From JAOAPY01 sp041492185 (GTDB taxonomy: Bacteria; Acidobacteriota; Blastocatellia; Pyrinomonadales; Pyrinomonadaceae), in NCBI GenBank assembly GCA_041492185.1, contig JBGPWL010000003.1, positions 1 to 64,000 of the forward strand: a DNA stretch of 64,000 nucleotides. The letters are read 5' to 3'. The notes under the pieces are model-generated. The model ran no database searches and had not been told where the DNA came from. It saw only the letters and a program-made list of their open reading frames with translations. The first letter of the stretch is position 1. The number at the start of each line of letters is the position of its first letter. Below are positions 34,387 to 43,221 of this stretch, in pieces. Made by a program: the position numbers and the translations under genes.

Positions 34387-35979
34387 ATGTCAACTGAATT
34401 TCGTAACGAACCGCTGACTGATTTCACAAAAGAAGAAAACGCCGTGGCGATGCGCGCGGCGATTGAAAAAGTTAAGCGCGAGTTGGGACGCGAGTGTCCG
34501 CTGGTGATTGGCGGCGAGCGAATCATGACGGGAAATACTTTCGAGAGCTTCAATCCCGCGAATCGCACGCAGGTTGTCGGGCGCTTTCACAAAGCAACGA
34601 ACGACCTTGCCAATCGCGCGGTTGAAACTGCGTATGAGAACTTCAAGATTTGGAGTGAAACTCCTGCGGTGCAGCGCGCCGGTTTATTGTTTTCCGTTGC
34701 GTCGCTCATGCGCCAGCGCAAGCACGAACTGTCAGCCTGGATGATTTACGAGGTTGGCAAATCGTGGGCAGAGGCCGACGGCGATACGGCGGAAGCGATC
34801 GACTTCTGCGAGTTTTACGCGCACGAGATGTTGCGCTATGCCGAGCCCCACCCATTGACAAAGATCGAGGGCGAAGAGAACACGATGGAGTACATTCCGC
34901 TCGGCGTCGGCGCAGTGATTCCGCCGTGGAACTTTCCGCTCGCGATTATGGCGGGAATGACTGCTGCTGCGATCGTCACCGGCAACACTGTCGTCTTGAA
35001 ACCTTCGTCTGACGCGCCCGCCATTGCGTACAAGTTTTTCGAGTTGTTGGAAGAAGCGGGTCTGCCCGAGGGCGTAGTCAACTTCATGACCGGTTCAGGC
35101 GCGGAAGTTGGCGATGTGATTGTGGATCATCCGAAGACGCGCTTCATCGCATTTACCGGCTCGAAAGAAATTGGCTTGCGCATCAACGAACGCGCGGCGA
35201 AGACGCATGAAGGTCAGCTCTGGATCAAACGCGTGGTGGCTGAGATGGGCGGGAAGGACGCAATCATTGTCGCGGACGACGCGAACCTCGATGACGCAGC
35301 GCTGGGTGTGGTGCAGTCGGCGTTTGGATTCCAGGGACAGAAGTGTTCGGCCTGCTCGCGAGCAATTGTCGATGCGCGTGTGTACGACTCGCTGCTGGAA
35401 AAGATCGTCGAGCGGACTGAGAAGATCAAAGTTGGTGATCCGACCGATCCGTCGACGACAATGAGCGCGGTCGTGAACGAAAAAGCATTCAAAACAATCA
35501 ACGAGTACATTGAGAAGGGCAAAAGCGAAGGCGGCCGAGTCGTGGCTGGTGGCGGCTCGGATGGCGAGCAGGGGTTTTTCATCGAACCGACTGTGATTGC
35601 GGACGTGAAAGCCGGCGATACGATCGAGCAGGAGGAGATTTTTGGGCCAGTGCTCGCGGTGATTAAGGCGCAGGACTACGACGACGCGCTCCGCATTGCG
35701 AACGACACGCAATTTGGTTTGACGGGCGCCGTTTATTCAACGGACGAAGCAAAAATTGAACGTGCGCGTCGCGAATTTCACGTCGGCAATCTTTATTTCA
35801 ATCGCAAGTGCACGGGCGCGCTCGTGGGCGTGCATCCTTTCGGCGGTTTCAATATGTCGGGGACCGATTCAAAAGCGGGTGGCCGCGATTATCTTTTGCT
35901 TTTCATGCAAGCTAAGGTTTCGTCCGCGAAGATTGGCGCGACGGCAAACAAACGAGCGGAGGCCGGCGCAGCAGTTTAG
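34387..35979 (+). CDS. pruA: L-glutamate gamma-semialdehyde dehydrogenase (1-pyrroline-5-carboxylate dehydrogenase)
   Basis: NAD-dependent aldehyde dehydrogenase that completes proline degradation to glutamate; 530 residues with the long N-terminus of the RocA/PruA type. The substrate region begins FRNEPLTDFTKEENAVAM. The fold's motifs are present: PPWNFPLAI, KPSSDAP, FTGSKEIG, and the catalytic Cys in GFQGQKCSACSR. The C-terminal GGFNMSGTDSKAGG also fits. A ribosome site (AGGAGAGG) precedes ATG 34387. No proline dehydrogenase gene is adjacent. Confidence 0.94.
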   Translation: MSTEFRNEPLTDFTKEENAVAMRAAIEKVKRELGRECPLVIGGERIMTGNTFESFNPANRTQVVGRFHKATNDLANRAVETAYENFKIWSETPAVQRAGLLFSVASLMRQRKHELSAWMIYEVGKSWAEADGDTAEAIDFCEFYAHEMLRYAEPHPLTKIEGEENTMEYIPLGVGAVIPPWNFPLAIMAGMTAAAIVTGNTVVLKPSSDAPAIAYKFFELLEEAGLPEGVVNFMTGSGAEVGDVIVDHPKTRFIAFTGSKEIGLRINERAAKTHEGQLWIKRVVAEMGGKDAIIVADDANLDDAALGVVQSAFGFQGQKCSACSRAIVDARVYDSLLEKIVERTEKIKVGDPTDPSTTMSAVVNEKAFKTINEYIEKGKSEGGRVVAGGGSDGEQGFFIEPTVIADVKAGDTIEQEEIFGPVLAVIKAQDYDDALRIANDTQFGLTGAVYSTDEAKIERARREFHVGNLYFNRKCTGALVGVHPFGGFNMSGTDSKAGGRDYLLLFMQAKVSSAKIGATANKRAEAGAAV

Positions 35980-35989
35980 TCTTTCATAT

Positions 35990-36056
35990 GTAGGGGCAGG
36001 GCTTGTCCTGCCCGATTGCTTGGGATCGAACGGGCGGGGACCAGCCCCGCCCCTAC
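35990..36056. repeat. Palindromic element, TAGGGGCAGGGC family (copy 2)
   Basis: Same arms as 2147-2206 (GTAGGGGCAGGGCTTGTCC and its complement), filling the pruA-fmt gap. It stops 5 bases before the fmt start codon. Confidence 0.88.
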
Positions 36057-36061
36057 AGTTT

Positions 36062-36991
36062 ATGCGCATAGTTTTCATGGGCACGCCCGTGACGGCATTG
36101 CCATCATTGCAACGATGCCTCGATGACGGACACGAAGTTGTCGCGGTGTGGACGCAACCGGATCGGCCGTCGGGGCGTGGAAATATCCTAACGCCGTCGC
36201 CGGTGAAGCAGTTTGCACTCGCACGCGGACTAACGATTCATCAACCAGCGAAAATCAAAACTGAAGCAGCCCGCGCATTGTTTGCCTCGCACAATGCGGA
36301 TGTCGTCGTGGTGGTTGCCTATGGTCGTATTTTGCCGCGCGAATTCCTGAGCGCGCCGCGGCGCGGATGCCTTAACGTACACTTCTCCCTGTTGCCGCTT
36401 TACCGCGGCGCGGCTCCGGTCAACTGGGCCATCGTCAACGGTGAAACAAGGACCGGCGTTACGACCATGTTCATCGAAGAGAAACTCGATGCCGGTCCGA
36501 TACTTTTGCAGAGCGAGACGGAAATCAACGCCGACGAGACCGCGCCTGAATTGACGGCGCGACTCGCTTTGATGGGCGCGGAGTTGCTCGGTCAGACTCT
36601 TGCGAGTCTCGACACAATCACACCTCATCCGCAACGCGATCGCGATGCGACCCTCGCGCCGATGTTGACGAAGGAAGATGGTTTGATTGATTGGTCCAGT
36701 GACGCTTTCGCGATTGAACGCTGCGTGCGCGGTTTTCAGCCGTGGCCAAGCGCCTACACGCATTGGCGTTCGCAACATCTGATCGTTTGGCGCGCCGTTG
36801 CCGAGGCCGCGACGCAAAATGAACCCATCCCAGGCGAGATCCTCACCGCTCATGGTGATGATTTGATTGTGAATTGTGGCCAACTCACTCAGTTGCGTCT
36901 GCTCGAGGTCCAGCCGGAAGGGAAGCGTCGCATGAGCGCGCGCGATTTTCTCAACGGCGCGCACTTGCAAGTGGGTGAAAAATTAGCATGA
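36062..36991 (+). CDS. fmt: Methionyl-tRNA formyltransferase
   Basis: Formylates initiator Met-tRNA from 10-formyl-tetrahydrofolate; 309 residues. The start MRIVFMGTPVTALPSL, the folate-site loop NVHFSLLPLYRGAAPVNWAI and DAGPILLQ are typical. ATG 36062 starts 5 bases after the palindromic element and has no obvious Shine-Dalgarno sequence. The stop overlaps the rsmB start (ATGA), indicating an operon. Confidence 0.96.
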   Translation: MRIVFMGTPVTALPSLQRCLDDGHEVVAVWTQPDRPSGRGNILTPSPVKQFALARGLTIHQPAKIKTEAARALFASHNADVVVVVAYGRILPREFLSAPRRGCLNVHFSLLPLYRGAAPVNWAIVNGETRTGVTTMFIEEKLDAGPILLQSETEINADETAPELTARLALMGAELLGQTLASLDTITPHPQRDRDATLAPMLTKEDGLIDWSSDAFAIERCVRGFQPWPSAYTHWRSQHLIVWRAVAEAATQNEPIPGEILTAHGDDLIVNCGQLTQLRLLEVQPEGKRRMSARDFLNGAHLQVGEKLA

Positions 36992-38346
36992 CTTCGTTGC
37001 TGGGAAAGGCGAAGACCGGAAAGACCGCTGCTGCTTCACCAGCCCGTCTTGTCGCTTTCGAGATACTCCGCCGAGTTGAGGAGGAAAGGGCATTCGCTTC
37101 CGTTCTGTTAGCGGCGAAAGAGGACGCGCTGCAGCCAAACGATCGATCGCTCTGCCACGAATTGGTAATGGGCGTATTACGTCGCCAGTTATGGTTGGAT
37201 CATCTGATTGCTCACTTCGCGAATCGGAACTATGAACGTCTCGATCTCCCGGTGCGGATTGCCTTGCGCCTCGGCCTCTATCAATTGCGTTTCTTATCGC
37301 GCGTTCCGGCCCGAGCTGTCGTCAACGAGTCAGTGCTTCTCACGCGCGTCGCGCGGCTTCGATCCGCTGAGCCGCTGGTAAATGCGGTCCTGAGACGCGC
37401 CCTTCGCGAGCCGGACTACGATCCGCTCGCCGACATCTCTGATCCAATTGAAAGGCTCGCGGTCGAAACTTCCCATCCATCGTGGTTGATCGCGCGTTGG
37501 ATCAACGCTTTTGGTGTTGATGAAACAACGGCCTTTGCGCGTGCCAACAACGAAGCTCCACCGGTGGCGTTTCGCATCGTAAACCAGCGAGCCGAGCGTG
37601 AAATTCTGGAAGCTTTGCAATCCGGCGGCGCGGTTGTGTCGCCTTCGCAAATCGTTCCGCGTGCCTGGCGCGTCTCGGGCGCAGGAAGCCTGCTGCGAGA
37701 ACTTGCGCAATCCGGACAGATCTATGTTCAAGACGAAGCGTCGCAGCTAACGACCCATGTCGTCGAGGCGCGCGCCGGCGATCGGGTGCTGGATGTTTGT
37801 GCTGCGCCGGGAAGCAAGACCACGCAGCTTGCTGACCTTACGAGAGACGAAGCGTTCATTGTTGCCGGAGACATTCATTGTGCTCGCCTGCGAACCTTGA
37901 TGAGTATGTCTGACAAGCAAGGCCTCAGCAGCATTCATTGTGTGAACCTCGATGCTTCCCAACAGTTGCCATTCGCCGCAGCTTTTGATCGCGTGCTGGT
38001 TGACGCTCCGTGCACCGGCACAGGCACGCTGCGGCGCAACCCCGAAATACGTTGGCGCATCAGACCGCAGGACATTGAAGACCTATCAGCGCGGCAACTT
38101 CGCATATTGCAAAATGCGTCGCTGGCTGTGAAACCCGGAGGGCGGCTCATTTATTCCACTTGTTCAGTCGAGCCGGAAGAGAACGAACAAGTTGTCAGTA
38201 AGTTCCTTGAGCAAACCGACGATTTCAGGTCACTGACACTAGCAGTTAGTGCGTCACTAATTACTGCTTCCAGTGCGGCGCGCACCTGGCCTCATCGAGA
38301 AGGCGCGGACGGCTTCTTTATCGCGGCCTTCGAGCGGCGAAAGTAA
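36988..38346 (+). CDS. rsmB: 16S rRNA (cytosine-967-C5)-methyltransferase RsmB
   Basis: The N-terminal NusB-like domain (about residues 20-150; AFEILRRVEEERAFASVLL) joins a C-terminal SAM-dependent RNA methyltransferase. The SAM loop is VLDVCAAPGSKTTQ. The two catalytic cysteine motifs are DAPCTGTGTLRRNPEIRW and IYSTCSVEPEENE. The length of 452 residues is usual. It is coupled to fmt by a 4-base overlap, the conserved fmt-rsmB order. Confidence 0.95.
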   Translation: MTSLLGKAKTGKTAAASPARLVAFEILRRVEEERAFASVLLAAKEDALQPNDRSLCHELVMGVLRRQLWLDHLIAHFANRNYERLDLPVRIALRLGLYQLRFLSRVPARAVVNESVLLTRVARLRSAEPLVNAVLRRALREPDYDPLADISDPIERLAVETSHPSWLIARWINAFGVDETTAFARANNEAPPVAFRIVNQRAEREILEALQSGGAVVSPSQIVPRAWRVSGAGSLLRELAQSGQIYVQDEASQLTTHVVEARAGDRVLDVCAAPGSKTTQLADLTRDEAFIVAGDIHCARLRTLMSMSDKQGLSSIHCVNLDASQQLPFAAAFDRVLVDAPCTGTGTLRRNPEIRWRIRPQDIEDLSARQLRILQNASLAVKPGGRLIYSTCSVEPEENEQVVSKFLEQTDDFRSLTLAVSASLITASSAARTWPHREGADGFFIAAFERRK

Positions 38347-38427
38347 GCAGCGAGGCGTGCTTGCGGGCGGTCATAGCGGATGTTAGACTTCGCAGCTTGG
38401 TTTGCCGGTTGAGTAAAGGTTTAAAAC

Positions 38428-39087
38428 GTGAGCGTTGTTCGGAAAACGATATCAGCCCTGCGCCGATTCATCATCGTGATAGCGATCGCGATCACGTTTC
38501 TGTTTGGCCTGGCGACGACCGTTATTCTTTCTTTGCGCAGCCCGGTGGTGACGGTGCCGCAGGTGGTTGGCAAGGATCGATTTGAAGCAGAGAGCACGTT
38601 GCGATCCGCGGGGCTAAATTTTCGCGTGCGAGCCGCCCGTCCCAGCAATCAGGTGAAGCCTGACACCGTTCTTTTTCAGTTGCCGCGCGCCGGTGAAGAA
38701 GTGAAAGGCGGCCAGACAATCGCCGTCGATGTCAGCCGCCCGGCGAAAGAAGGAGAGGCCTCGGAAGGCTTATCGACCGACGACAAAGCGGGCAAAGGAA
38801 ACGAGAACACGAACGCGAACACGAACGAGTCTTCATCCGCCGGCAACGCGAATGAGAGCAAGCCAAAGCGAAACAAGAATACGAACAATAACGGAAACGC
38901 CAATAATAATCGAAATGCGAATGCCAACCGCGCCCGCGCGAACGCAAATAATCGCAATGCCAACTCCGAAACAAATACAGAGAATCAGAATCGAGAATCT
39001 GACAACTCAAACTCGAACCGCTCGAATCGCAATAGGAACAGGCGTCCGTCTAACGAACCAACGCCGCCACCTGGCGCGTTGCTGTAA
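38428..39087 (+). CDS. Membrane-anchored single-PASTA protein with Asn-rich tail
   Basis: 219 residues from GTG 38428. One N-terminal membrane helix (about 15-36, IVIAIAITFLFGLATTVIL) is followed by a single PASTA domain (about 42-105; VTVPQVVGKDRFEAESTLRSA, QPAG-like QLPRAGEEVKGG). A tail of about 100 residues consists almost entirely of N, A, R, T, S, E and K with repeated NAN and NRN. PASTA domains usually sense peptidoglycan on kinases or penicillin-binding proteins; here no kinase is attached. It sits between rsmB and rpe, where Acidobacteria and Firmicutes often carry PASTA kinase genes. Confidence 0.82.
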   Translation: MSVVRKTISALRRFIIVIAIAITFLFGLATTVILSLRSPVVTVPQVVGKDRFEAESTLRSAGLNFRVRAARPSNQVKPDTVLFQLPRAGEEVKGGQTIAVDVSRPAKEGEASEGLSTDDKAGKGNENTNANTNESSSAGNANESKPKRNKNTNNNGNANNNRNANANRARANANNRNANSETNTENQNRESDNSNSNRSNRNRNRRPSNEPTPPPGALL

Positions 39088-39110
39088 CCTGAACGCTTTG
39101 AATTGAAACC

Positions 39111-39785
39111 GTGAACGGCAGAACAATCGATATCGCGCCTTCCATCCTGTCCGCTGACTTCTCGCGGCTGGGTCAGGAGATCGAAGCCGTCGAGCGCGGC
39201 GGCGCAGGGCTGATACACGTCGATGTGATGGACGGTCACTTTGTCCCGAACATTACGGTCGGCCTGCCGGTCGTGAAAGCCGTGGTTCGGGCGACACGTT
39301 TGCCCGTCGACGCGCATCTGATGATTAGCCACCCGGGCCGGTATGCCGAACAGTTTGTCAGTGCCGGCGCGCAGATGGTTTCCGTGCACGTCGAGGCTGA
39401 CGCTAATCTTCATCGCACGGTGATGGCTATCAAGGCAGCGGGCGCGCAGGCTGGCGTGGTGATCAATCCCGCGACGCCGGTCGCTGCGCTGGAAGAGATT
39501 TTGGATTTTGTCGATTATGTTTTGGTGATGTCCGTGAATCCGGGGTTTGGCGGGCAGGAGTTTATTCCCACGTCGACTGACAAAGTGCGCCGCTTGCGAC
39601 AAATGATTGACGAGCGCCGACTGAAAACCAGAATCGAGATCGATGGCGGCATCGATCTCGATAACATTCAAGCGGTAGTGGCGGCCGGGGCCGAGATCAT
39701 TGTCGCAGGTTCGGCCATCTTTGGCGCGCCGGACGCGGGCGTTGCGGTGCGCGAGCTGCGCGAGGCGACGGTGCAGTGGGTGTAG
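39111..39785 (+). CDS. rpe: Ribulose-phosphate 3-epimerase
   Basis: Pentose phosphate pathway TIM-barrel enzyme interconverting ribulose-5-phosphate and xylulose-5-phosphate. Starting at GTG 39111 it has 224 residues. IAPSILSADFSRLG, the metal and catalytic motif DVMDGHFVPNITVG, MSVNPGFGGQEF and the phosphate-binding DGGI region are all intact. Confidence 0.97.
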   Translation: MNGRTIDIAPSILSADFSRLGQEIEAVERGGAGLIHVDVMDGHFVPNITVGLPVVKAVVRATRLPVDAHLMISHPGRYAEQFVSAGAQMVSVHVEADANLHRTVMAIKAAGAQAGVVINPATPVAALEEILDFVDYVLVMSVNPGFGGQEFIPTSTDKVRRLRQMIDERRLKTRIEIDGGIDLDNIQAVVAAGAEIIVAGSAIFGAPDAGVAVRELREATVQWV

Positions 39786-39809
39786 GGGATGTTTGTTTGA
39801 TTCGGGTAA

Positions 39810-39880
39810 TTTCAGATTTGAGATCTGAGATTTCAGATCTGAGATTTTCACATTTGACATTCAGAGATTGAAACTTGAGA
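39810..39880. repeat. Palindromic element, TTTCAGATCTGAGATTTC family
   Basis: Alternating GATCTGAGA and TCTCAGATC-like units make several overlapping hairpins after rpe. It is AT-rich and non-coding. Confidence 0.65.
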
Positions 39881-39997
39881 CTTGTTCGCGAACACCGGAA
39901 CGCGAACTCTGGAGCTTCAAATAAGCAACGTAGGAAACGAGCGCTCCCCAAAATTGCGCGCTGTCGCGTGTTAGGTTTTTACCTGGAGGTTTTCGTT

Positions 39998-41611
39998 ATG
40001 CATTTTCGCTCCATAACTGTTTCGCTGCTGGCCGCGGTTCTCGCGCTTGGCTTATTGAGCACGGCGTTGGCGCAGGGCGGGGGCACTCAAACCAGCGCGT
40101 CGGCAGGTCAGCGACTCGACGTAATGCGATCTCAGCTCGAGGCGTTGCGTCGCTCGCTTGGTAGTGCAATTGCCGGCATCCCGGAAAAGCCGGCGACCGA
40201 CAAGAAAGCCGCAAATCCGGATGATCCGCGCGTGCGCTTGCAAGGACTGGATAAGGAGGTCAGCTCGATCCTTTCTGAGGTGAATGATATCCATTCGAAA
40301 CTGGACCGCTCAGAAAAATACGATGCGACGAGGCTGGATTCATTGGAAAGTTCGGTAAAGGAAATTCAAGCGCGAGTGCAGACCGCGTTGACGGAAACGG
40401 CTGGTGCGAGAACCGGTAACTCCGCGGTCGCTTCGGGTTCCGCGTCCCATTCCAGGAAAAAGAAGGGTCGACTCTTCGGATTGCTTGGCGGCGGTGGAGG
40501 CAACAGCAAGTACGATGAGATTCTCGGCGGACCAGCGCCGGGCCGCGATCGTGTCCTCTTCGAAGAAGCTGCAAAGGAAGTGCGAAAGGGAAGTCACGAG
40601 ACCGGTCGCCTGCTTTTCACAACAATCATCACGACCTATCCCGACTCGCCTTTTCTACCGTTGGCAAAGCTCGCCATCGCCGACTCGTTCTATCTCGAAG
40701 GCGGCACCAGTTCGTTGATTCAGGCGGCAGCTTCATATCAGGACTGGTTGACTTTTTTCCCAACCGATCCGCTCGCGCCTGCGGCGATGCTGAAAGTTGC
40801 CGAAGCAGAAATGCGACAGATGGGTTTGTCCGATCGCGACGTCACGCATGCGCGCAGGGCAGAACAACGACTGAAGGCGCTGTTGCAGCAATATCCGCAA
40901 ACAAAGCTTCGCCCGATCGTTGAGGACCGCTTGTATGAAGTGCAGGAAAACCTTGGCATGCATAACCTGCAGATTGGAAGTTTCTATTGGGACCGGTACA
41001 TTCATAACCCTGCTCAGGGAGGCCTGAAGGGAGCGCAGAACCGGTTGCGCGAGAACGCCGAGAAGTATCCGTGTTTCTCGTACGGAGATAAGAATCTTTT
41101 TATCCTTGCCTCGACCTACCAACTGGAAGAAGAACCAGACGAGGCGGCGAAGTATTATCAGCAACTCATTCGCAACTACCCGGATAGCGAATATACGGAC
41201 AAGGCGAAGGAGCAGTTGAATATCATCGGCGCGCCCGTGCCGGAACCTGGTCCTCAAAGCAATTGCCCCAAGCGCGAGCGCCCAAGTTTCATGGGCAACC
41301 TCATGCAACAGGTGGCGGGCCGCGCCGATGTAACTGTCGGCAAGGACGGCATCCTGATTAGCAGGGACAGCAAGGAAGGCGATGACCTGATCGACGAGGC
41401 ACTCAAGAACAACGGGCAATTGCGTTCTGACGTTATGCCGCTGACGCCGCGCAGCAAGCCGCGACAAGTTACGCCAGCGAACGAAGAGCAGACGGCGCCG
41501 GACAAGAAAAAAATCGGAGTGACGATTCAATCGACCCCGAATGGCCCGGTGCCGAATCGGATCAATCCATCAGCGCCTGCGAAGCCCCCGCCGCCTCCGG
41601 GAAAGCCATAA
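39998..41611 (+). CDS. Exported TPR protein related to BamD/YfiO
   Basis: 537 residues from ATG 39998, which has a TGGAGGT ribosome site. A cleavable signal peptide ends at ALAQ. A coiled-coil region (about 30-140) precedes the BamD-like TPR domain (about 190-410; ASYQDWLTFFPTDPLAPAAML, YYQQLIRNYPDSEY). A basic Pro/Lys-rich C-terminus (TPRSKPRQ...PPPPG) follows. BamD is part of the outer membrane beta-barrel insertion machine. Unlike E. coli BamD there is no lipobox cysteine after the signal peptide, and the protein is about twice as long, so it may be a periplasmic paralogue. No bam genes are adjacent. Confidence 0.78.
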   Translation: MHFRSITVSLLAAVLALGLLSTALAQGGGTQTSASAGQRLDVMRSQLEALRRSLGSAIAGIPEKPATDKKAANPDDPRVRLQGLDKEVSSILSEVNDIHSKLDRSEKYDATRLDSLESSVKEIQARVQTALTETAGARTGNSAVASGSASHSRKKKGRLFGLLGGGGGNSKYDEILGGPAPGRDRVLFEEAAKEVRKGSHETGRLLFTTIITTYPDSPFLPLAKLAIADSFYLEGGTSSLIQAAASYQDWLTFFPTDPLAPAAMLKVAEAEMRQMGLSDRDVTHARRAEQRLKALLQQYPQTKLRPIVEDRLYEVQENLGMHNLQIGSFYWDRYIHNPAQGGLKGAQNRLRENAEKYPCFSYGDKNLFILASTYQLEEEPDEAAKYYQQLIRNYPDSEYTDKAKEQLNIIGAPVPEPGPQSNCPKRERPSFMGNLMQQVAGRADVTVGKDGILISRDSKEGDDLIDEALKNNGQLRSDVMPLTPRSKPRQVTPANEEQTAPDKKKIGVTIQSTPNGPVPNRINPSAPAKPPPPPGKP

Positions 41612-41662
41612 CGCCTTCCATTAATCCTTTGCTCGCGGCGGCGAAGCTGGTATTTTGGTCGC

Positions 41663-42181
41663 GTGGAAACGCCCGATCAGATCGCAAAGGAAGTTCAAGC
41701 CGAGTTGGTTCGTCGTCGGAACGCTGCGGCGACCATCGTCGGCCTATTGCTCGTCCTGACCCTGGCCCTTGCGGTAATCGCATTCTTCGGAAAGAATTTT
41801 TTTCGCCATCAGACTAATCCCTCGCTGCGGATTGCCTGGATGATCACGACTTTGACCTTTGGCACTGGCTCCATAATTTTGCGGCGAACAAAATTTTCTG
41901 CCATGCGCCTGCAGGACATCGCCGCATTGAAAGGCGCGTCTGGACTCCTGAAGACGCTTGAGACAACGACCCTTCAAGTTGCACTGTTGGGCGGCGCGAT
42001 CAGCGTCTGCGGCTTTATCGCCACTTTCATGACGGGCGATGGCTTTTACACCTACCGCTCAGCGCTCGTCGGTCTTGCCGTGTTGCTCTATAGCTACCCG
42101 ACCCATGCTTCCTGGCAACGCGCGCTGGTGAAATTTGTGCGGTTTGGTCCCGAGCGTCCTGAGCCAGAGTTGGCCGCGTAA
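41663..42181 (+). CDS. Four-helix membrane protein of unknown function
   Basis: 172 residues from GTG 41663. Hydrophobic segments lie at about 23-42 (AATIVGLLLVLTLALAVIAF), 58-72, 100-120 (VALLGGAISVCGFIATFM) and 130-145. No catalytic motif is visible. It ends two bases before ispE, so the two are probably cotranscribed. I do not recognise the family. Confidence 0.7.
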   Translation: METPDQIAKEVQAELVRRRNAAATIVGLLLVLTLALAVIAFFGKNFFRHQTNPSLRIAWMITTLTFGTGSIILRRTKFSAMRLQDIAALKGASGLLKTLETTTLQVALLGGAISVCGFIATFMTGDGFYTYRSALVGLAVLLYSYPTHASWQRALVKFVRFGPERPEPELAA

Positions 42182-42183
42182 AA

Positions 42184-43101
42184 GTGTCAACGCTTTCTTT
42201 CAACCTTCCCTCATTCGCGAAGATTAACTGGTCGCTGCGCGTTCTCGGCCGGCGTGCGGATGGGTATCACGACGTAAGTACGGTTCTGCAAACAGTTTCT
42301 TTGCGCGACGAGTTACAGTTCGTTCCGCGTGACGACGCCAGAGTTAAACTCTCCTGCGACGATCCGCAAATACCGACTGACGAAAGCAATTTGATCATCC
42401 GCGCGGCCAGTGCGCTGCGGGATCGTTTTCACATTAGTGCCGGCGTGACGATTCATCTTGAGAAGCGCATTCCCGTGCAGGCCGGTCTGGGTGGAGCGTC
42501 ATCTAACGCTGCGGTTGCCTTATTGGGTCTGACGAAACTGTGGAATCTCGATCTCGACCTCGTGGAAATGATTGACCTTGCCGCCAGGCTCGGCGCGGAT
42601 GTTCCTTTCTTTTTCGTCGGAGGGCGCGCGCTGGCGACGGGCATCGGAACCAACCTGAAAGTTCTACAGGACTATCCAAGAACACATCTCCTGATCGTTA
42701 AGCCGAACGCAATGGTCTCGACGGCAGATGCATATAAAGCGATGCGTGCGCCTGCCTTGACAAGCCCCATTGACGACTCTATCCTCACTAGTTCTTGTGC
42801 AGCAGCCGGATTTGCTGATAATGAACAAGGTGAACTGCGCAACGATTTCGAACGAGTGATATTTGAGATTGAGCCGGAGATTGAGCGAGCGAGAGCCGCT
42901 TTACTGAACAGTGGCGCCAACGCCGCTTTGCTCGCTGGCAGCGGCTCGAGCGTATTTGGTATCTTTGACAATGCCGAGGCGCAAGCACGTGCGTTTAGAG
43001 AATTTCCGGCGGAAGCTGGCTGGCGCATTTTTCCTTGTGTGACTGTGTCACGCCATGAGTATTTGCAGACTTTTGATTCGTGCGGAGTTTCATTGTTCTG
43101 A
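42184..43101 (+). CDS. ispE: 4-diphosphocytidyl-2-C-methyl-D-erythritol kinase
   Basis: GHMP kinase of the MEP isoprenoid pathway, 305 residues from GTG 42184. The N-terminal FAKINWSLRVLGRRADGYH and the ATP-binding PVQAGLGGASSNAAVALLGL are diagnostic, and the C-terminal GSGSSVFGIF is the third GHMP motif. The order ispE, tRNA-Gln, prs, rplY, pth is widely conserved in bacteria. Confidence 0.96.
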   Translation: MSTLSFNLPSFAKINWSLRVLGRRADGYHDVSTVLQTVSLRDELQFVPRDDARVKLSCDDPQIPTDESNLIIRAASALRDRFHISAGVTIHLEKRIPVQAGLGGASSNAAVALLGLTKLWNLDLDLVEMIDLAARLGADVPFFFVGGRALATGIGTNLKVLQDYPRTHLLIVKPNAMVSTADAYKAMRAPALTSPIDDSILTSSCAAAGFADNEQGELRNDFERVIFEIEPEIERARAALLNSGANAALLAGSGSSVFGIFDNAEAQARAFREFPAEAGWRIFPCVTVSRHEYLQTFDSCGVSLF

Positions 43102-43104
43102 TAC

Positions 43105-43179
43105 TGGGGCGTAGCCAAGTGGTAAGGCACCGGTCTTTGGAATCGGCATTCGTAGGTTCGAATCCTTCCGCCCCAGCCA
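43105..43179 (+). tRNA. tRNA-Gln (anticodon UUG)
   Basis: The acceptor stem TGGGGCG (43105-43111) pairs with CGCCCCA (43169-43175), followed by discriminator G and an encoded CCA. The D arm, the anticodon stem CCGGT/ATCGG with loop CTTTGGA (anticodon TTG) and the T arm with GGTTCGAATCC are all present. It lies between ispE and prs, a conserved tRNA-Gln position. Confidence 0.97.
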
Positions 43180-43187
43180 ATATCGAT

Positions 43188-43216
43188 TAGCGCCGCAAGT
43201 TAACAACTTGCGCTAC
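43188..43216. repeat. Short palindromic element before prs
   Basis: TAGCGCCGCAAGTT and AACTTGCGCTACA form a short hairpin that ends 5 bases before the prs ATG. Confidence 0.75.
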
Positions 43217-43221
43217 AGTTT

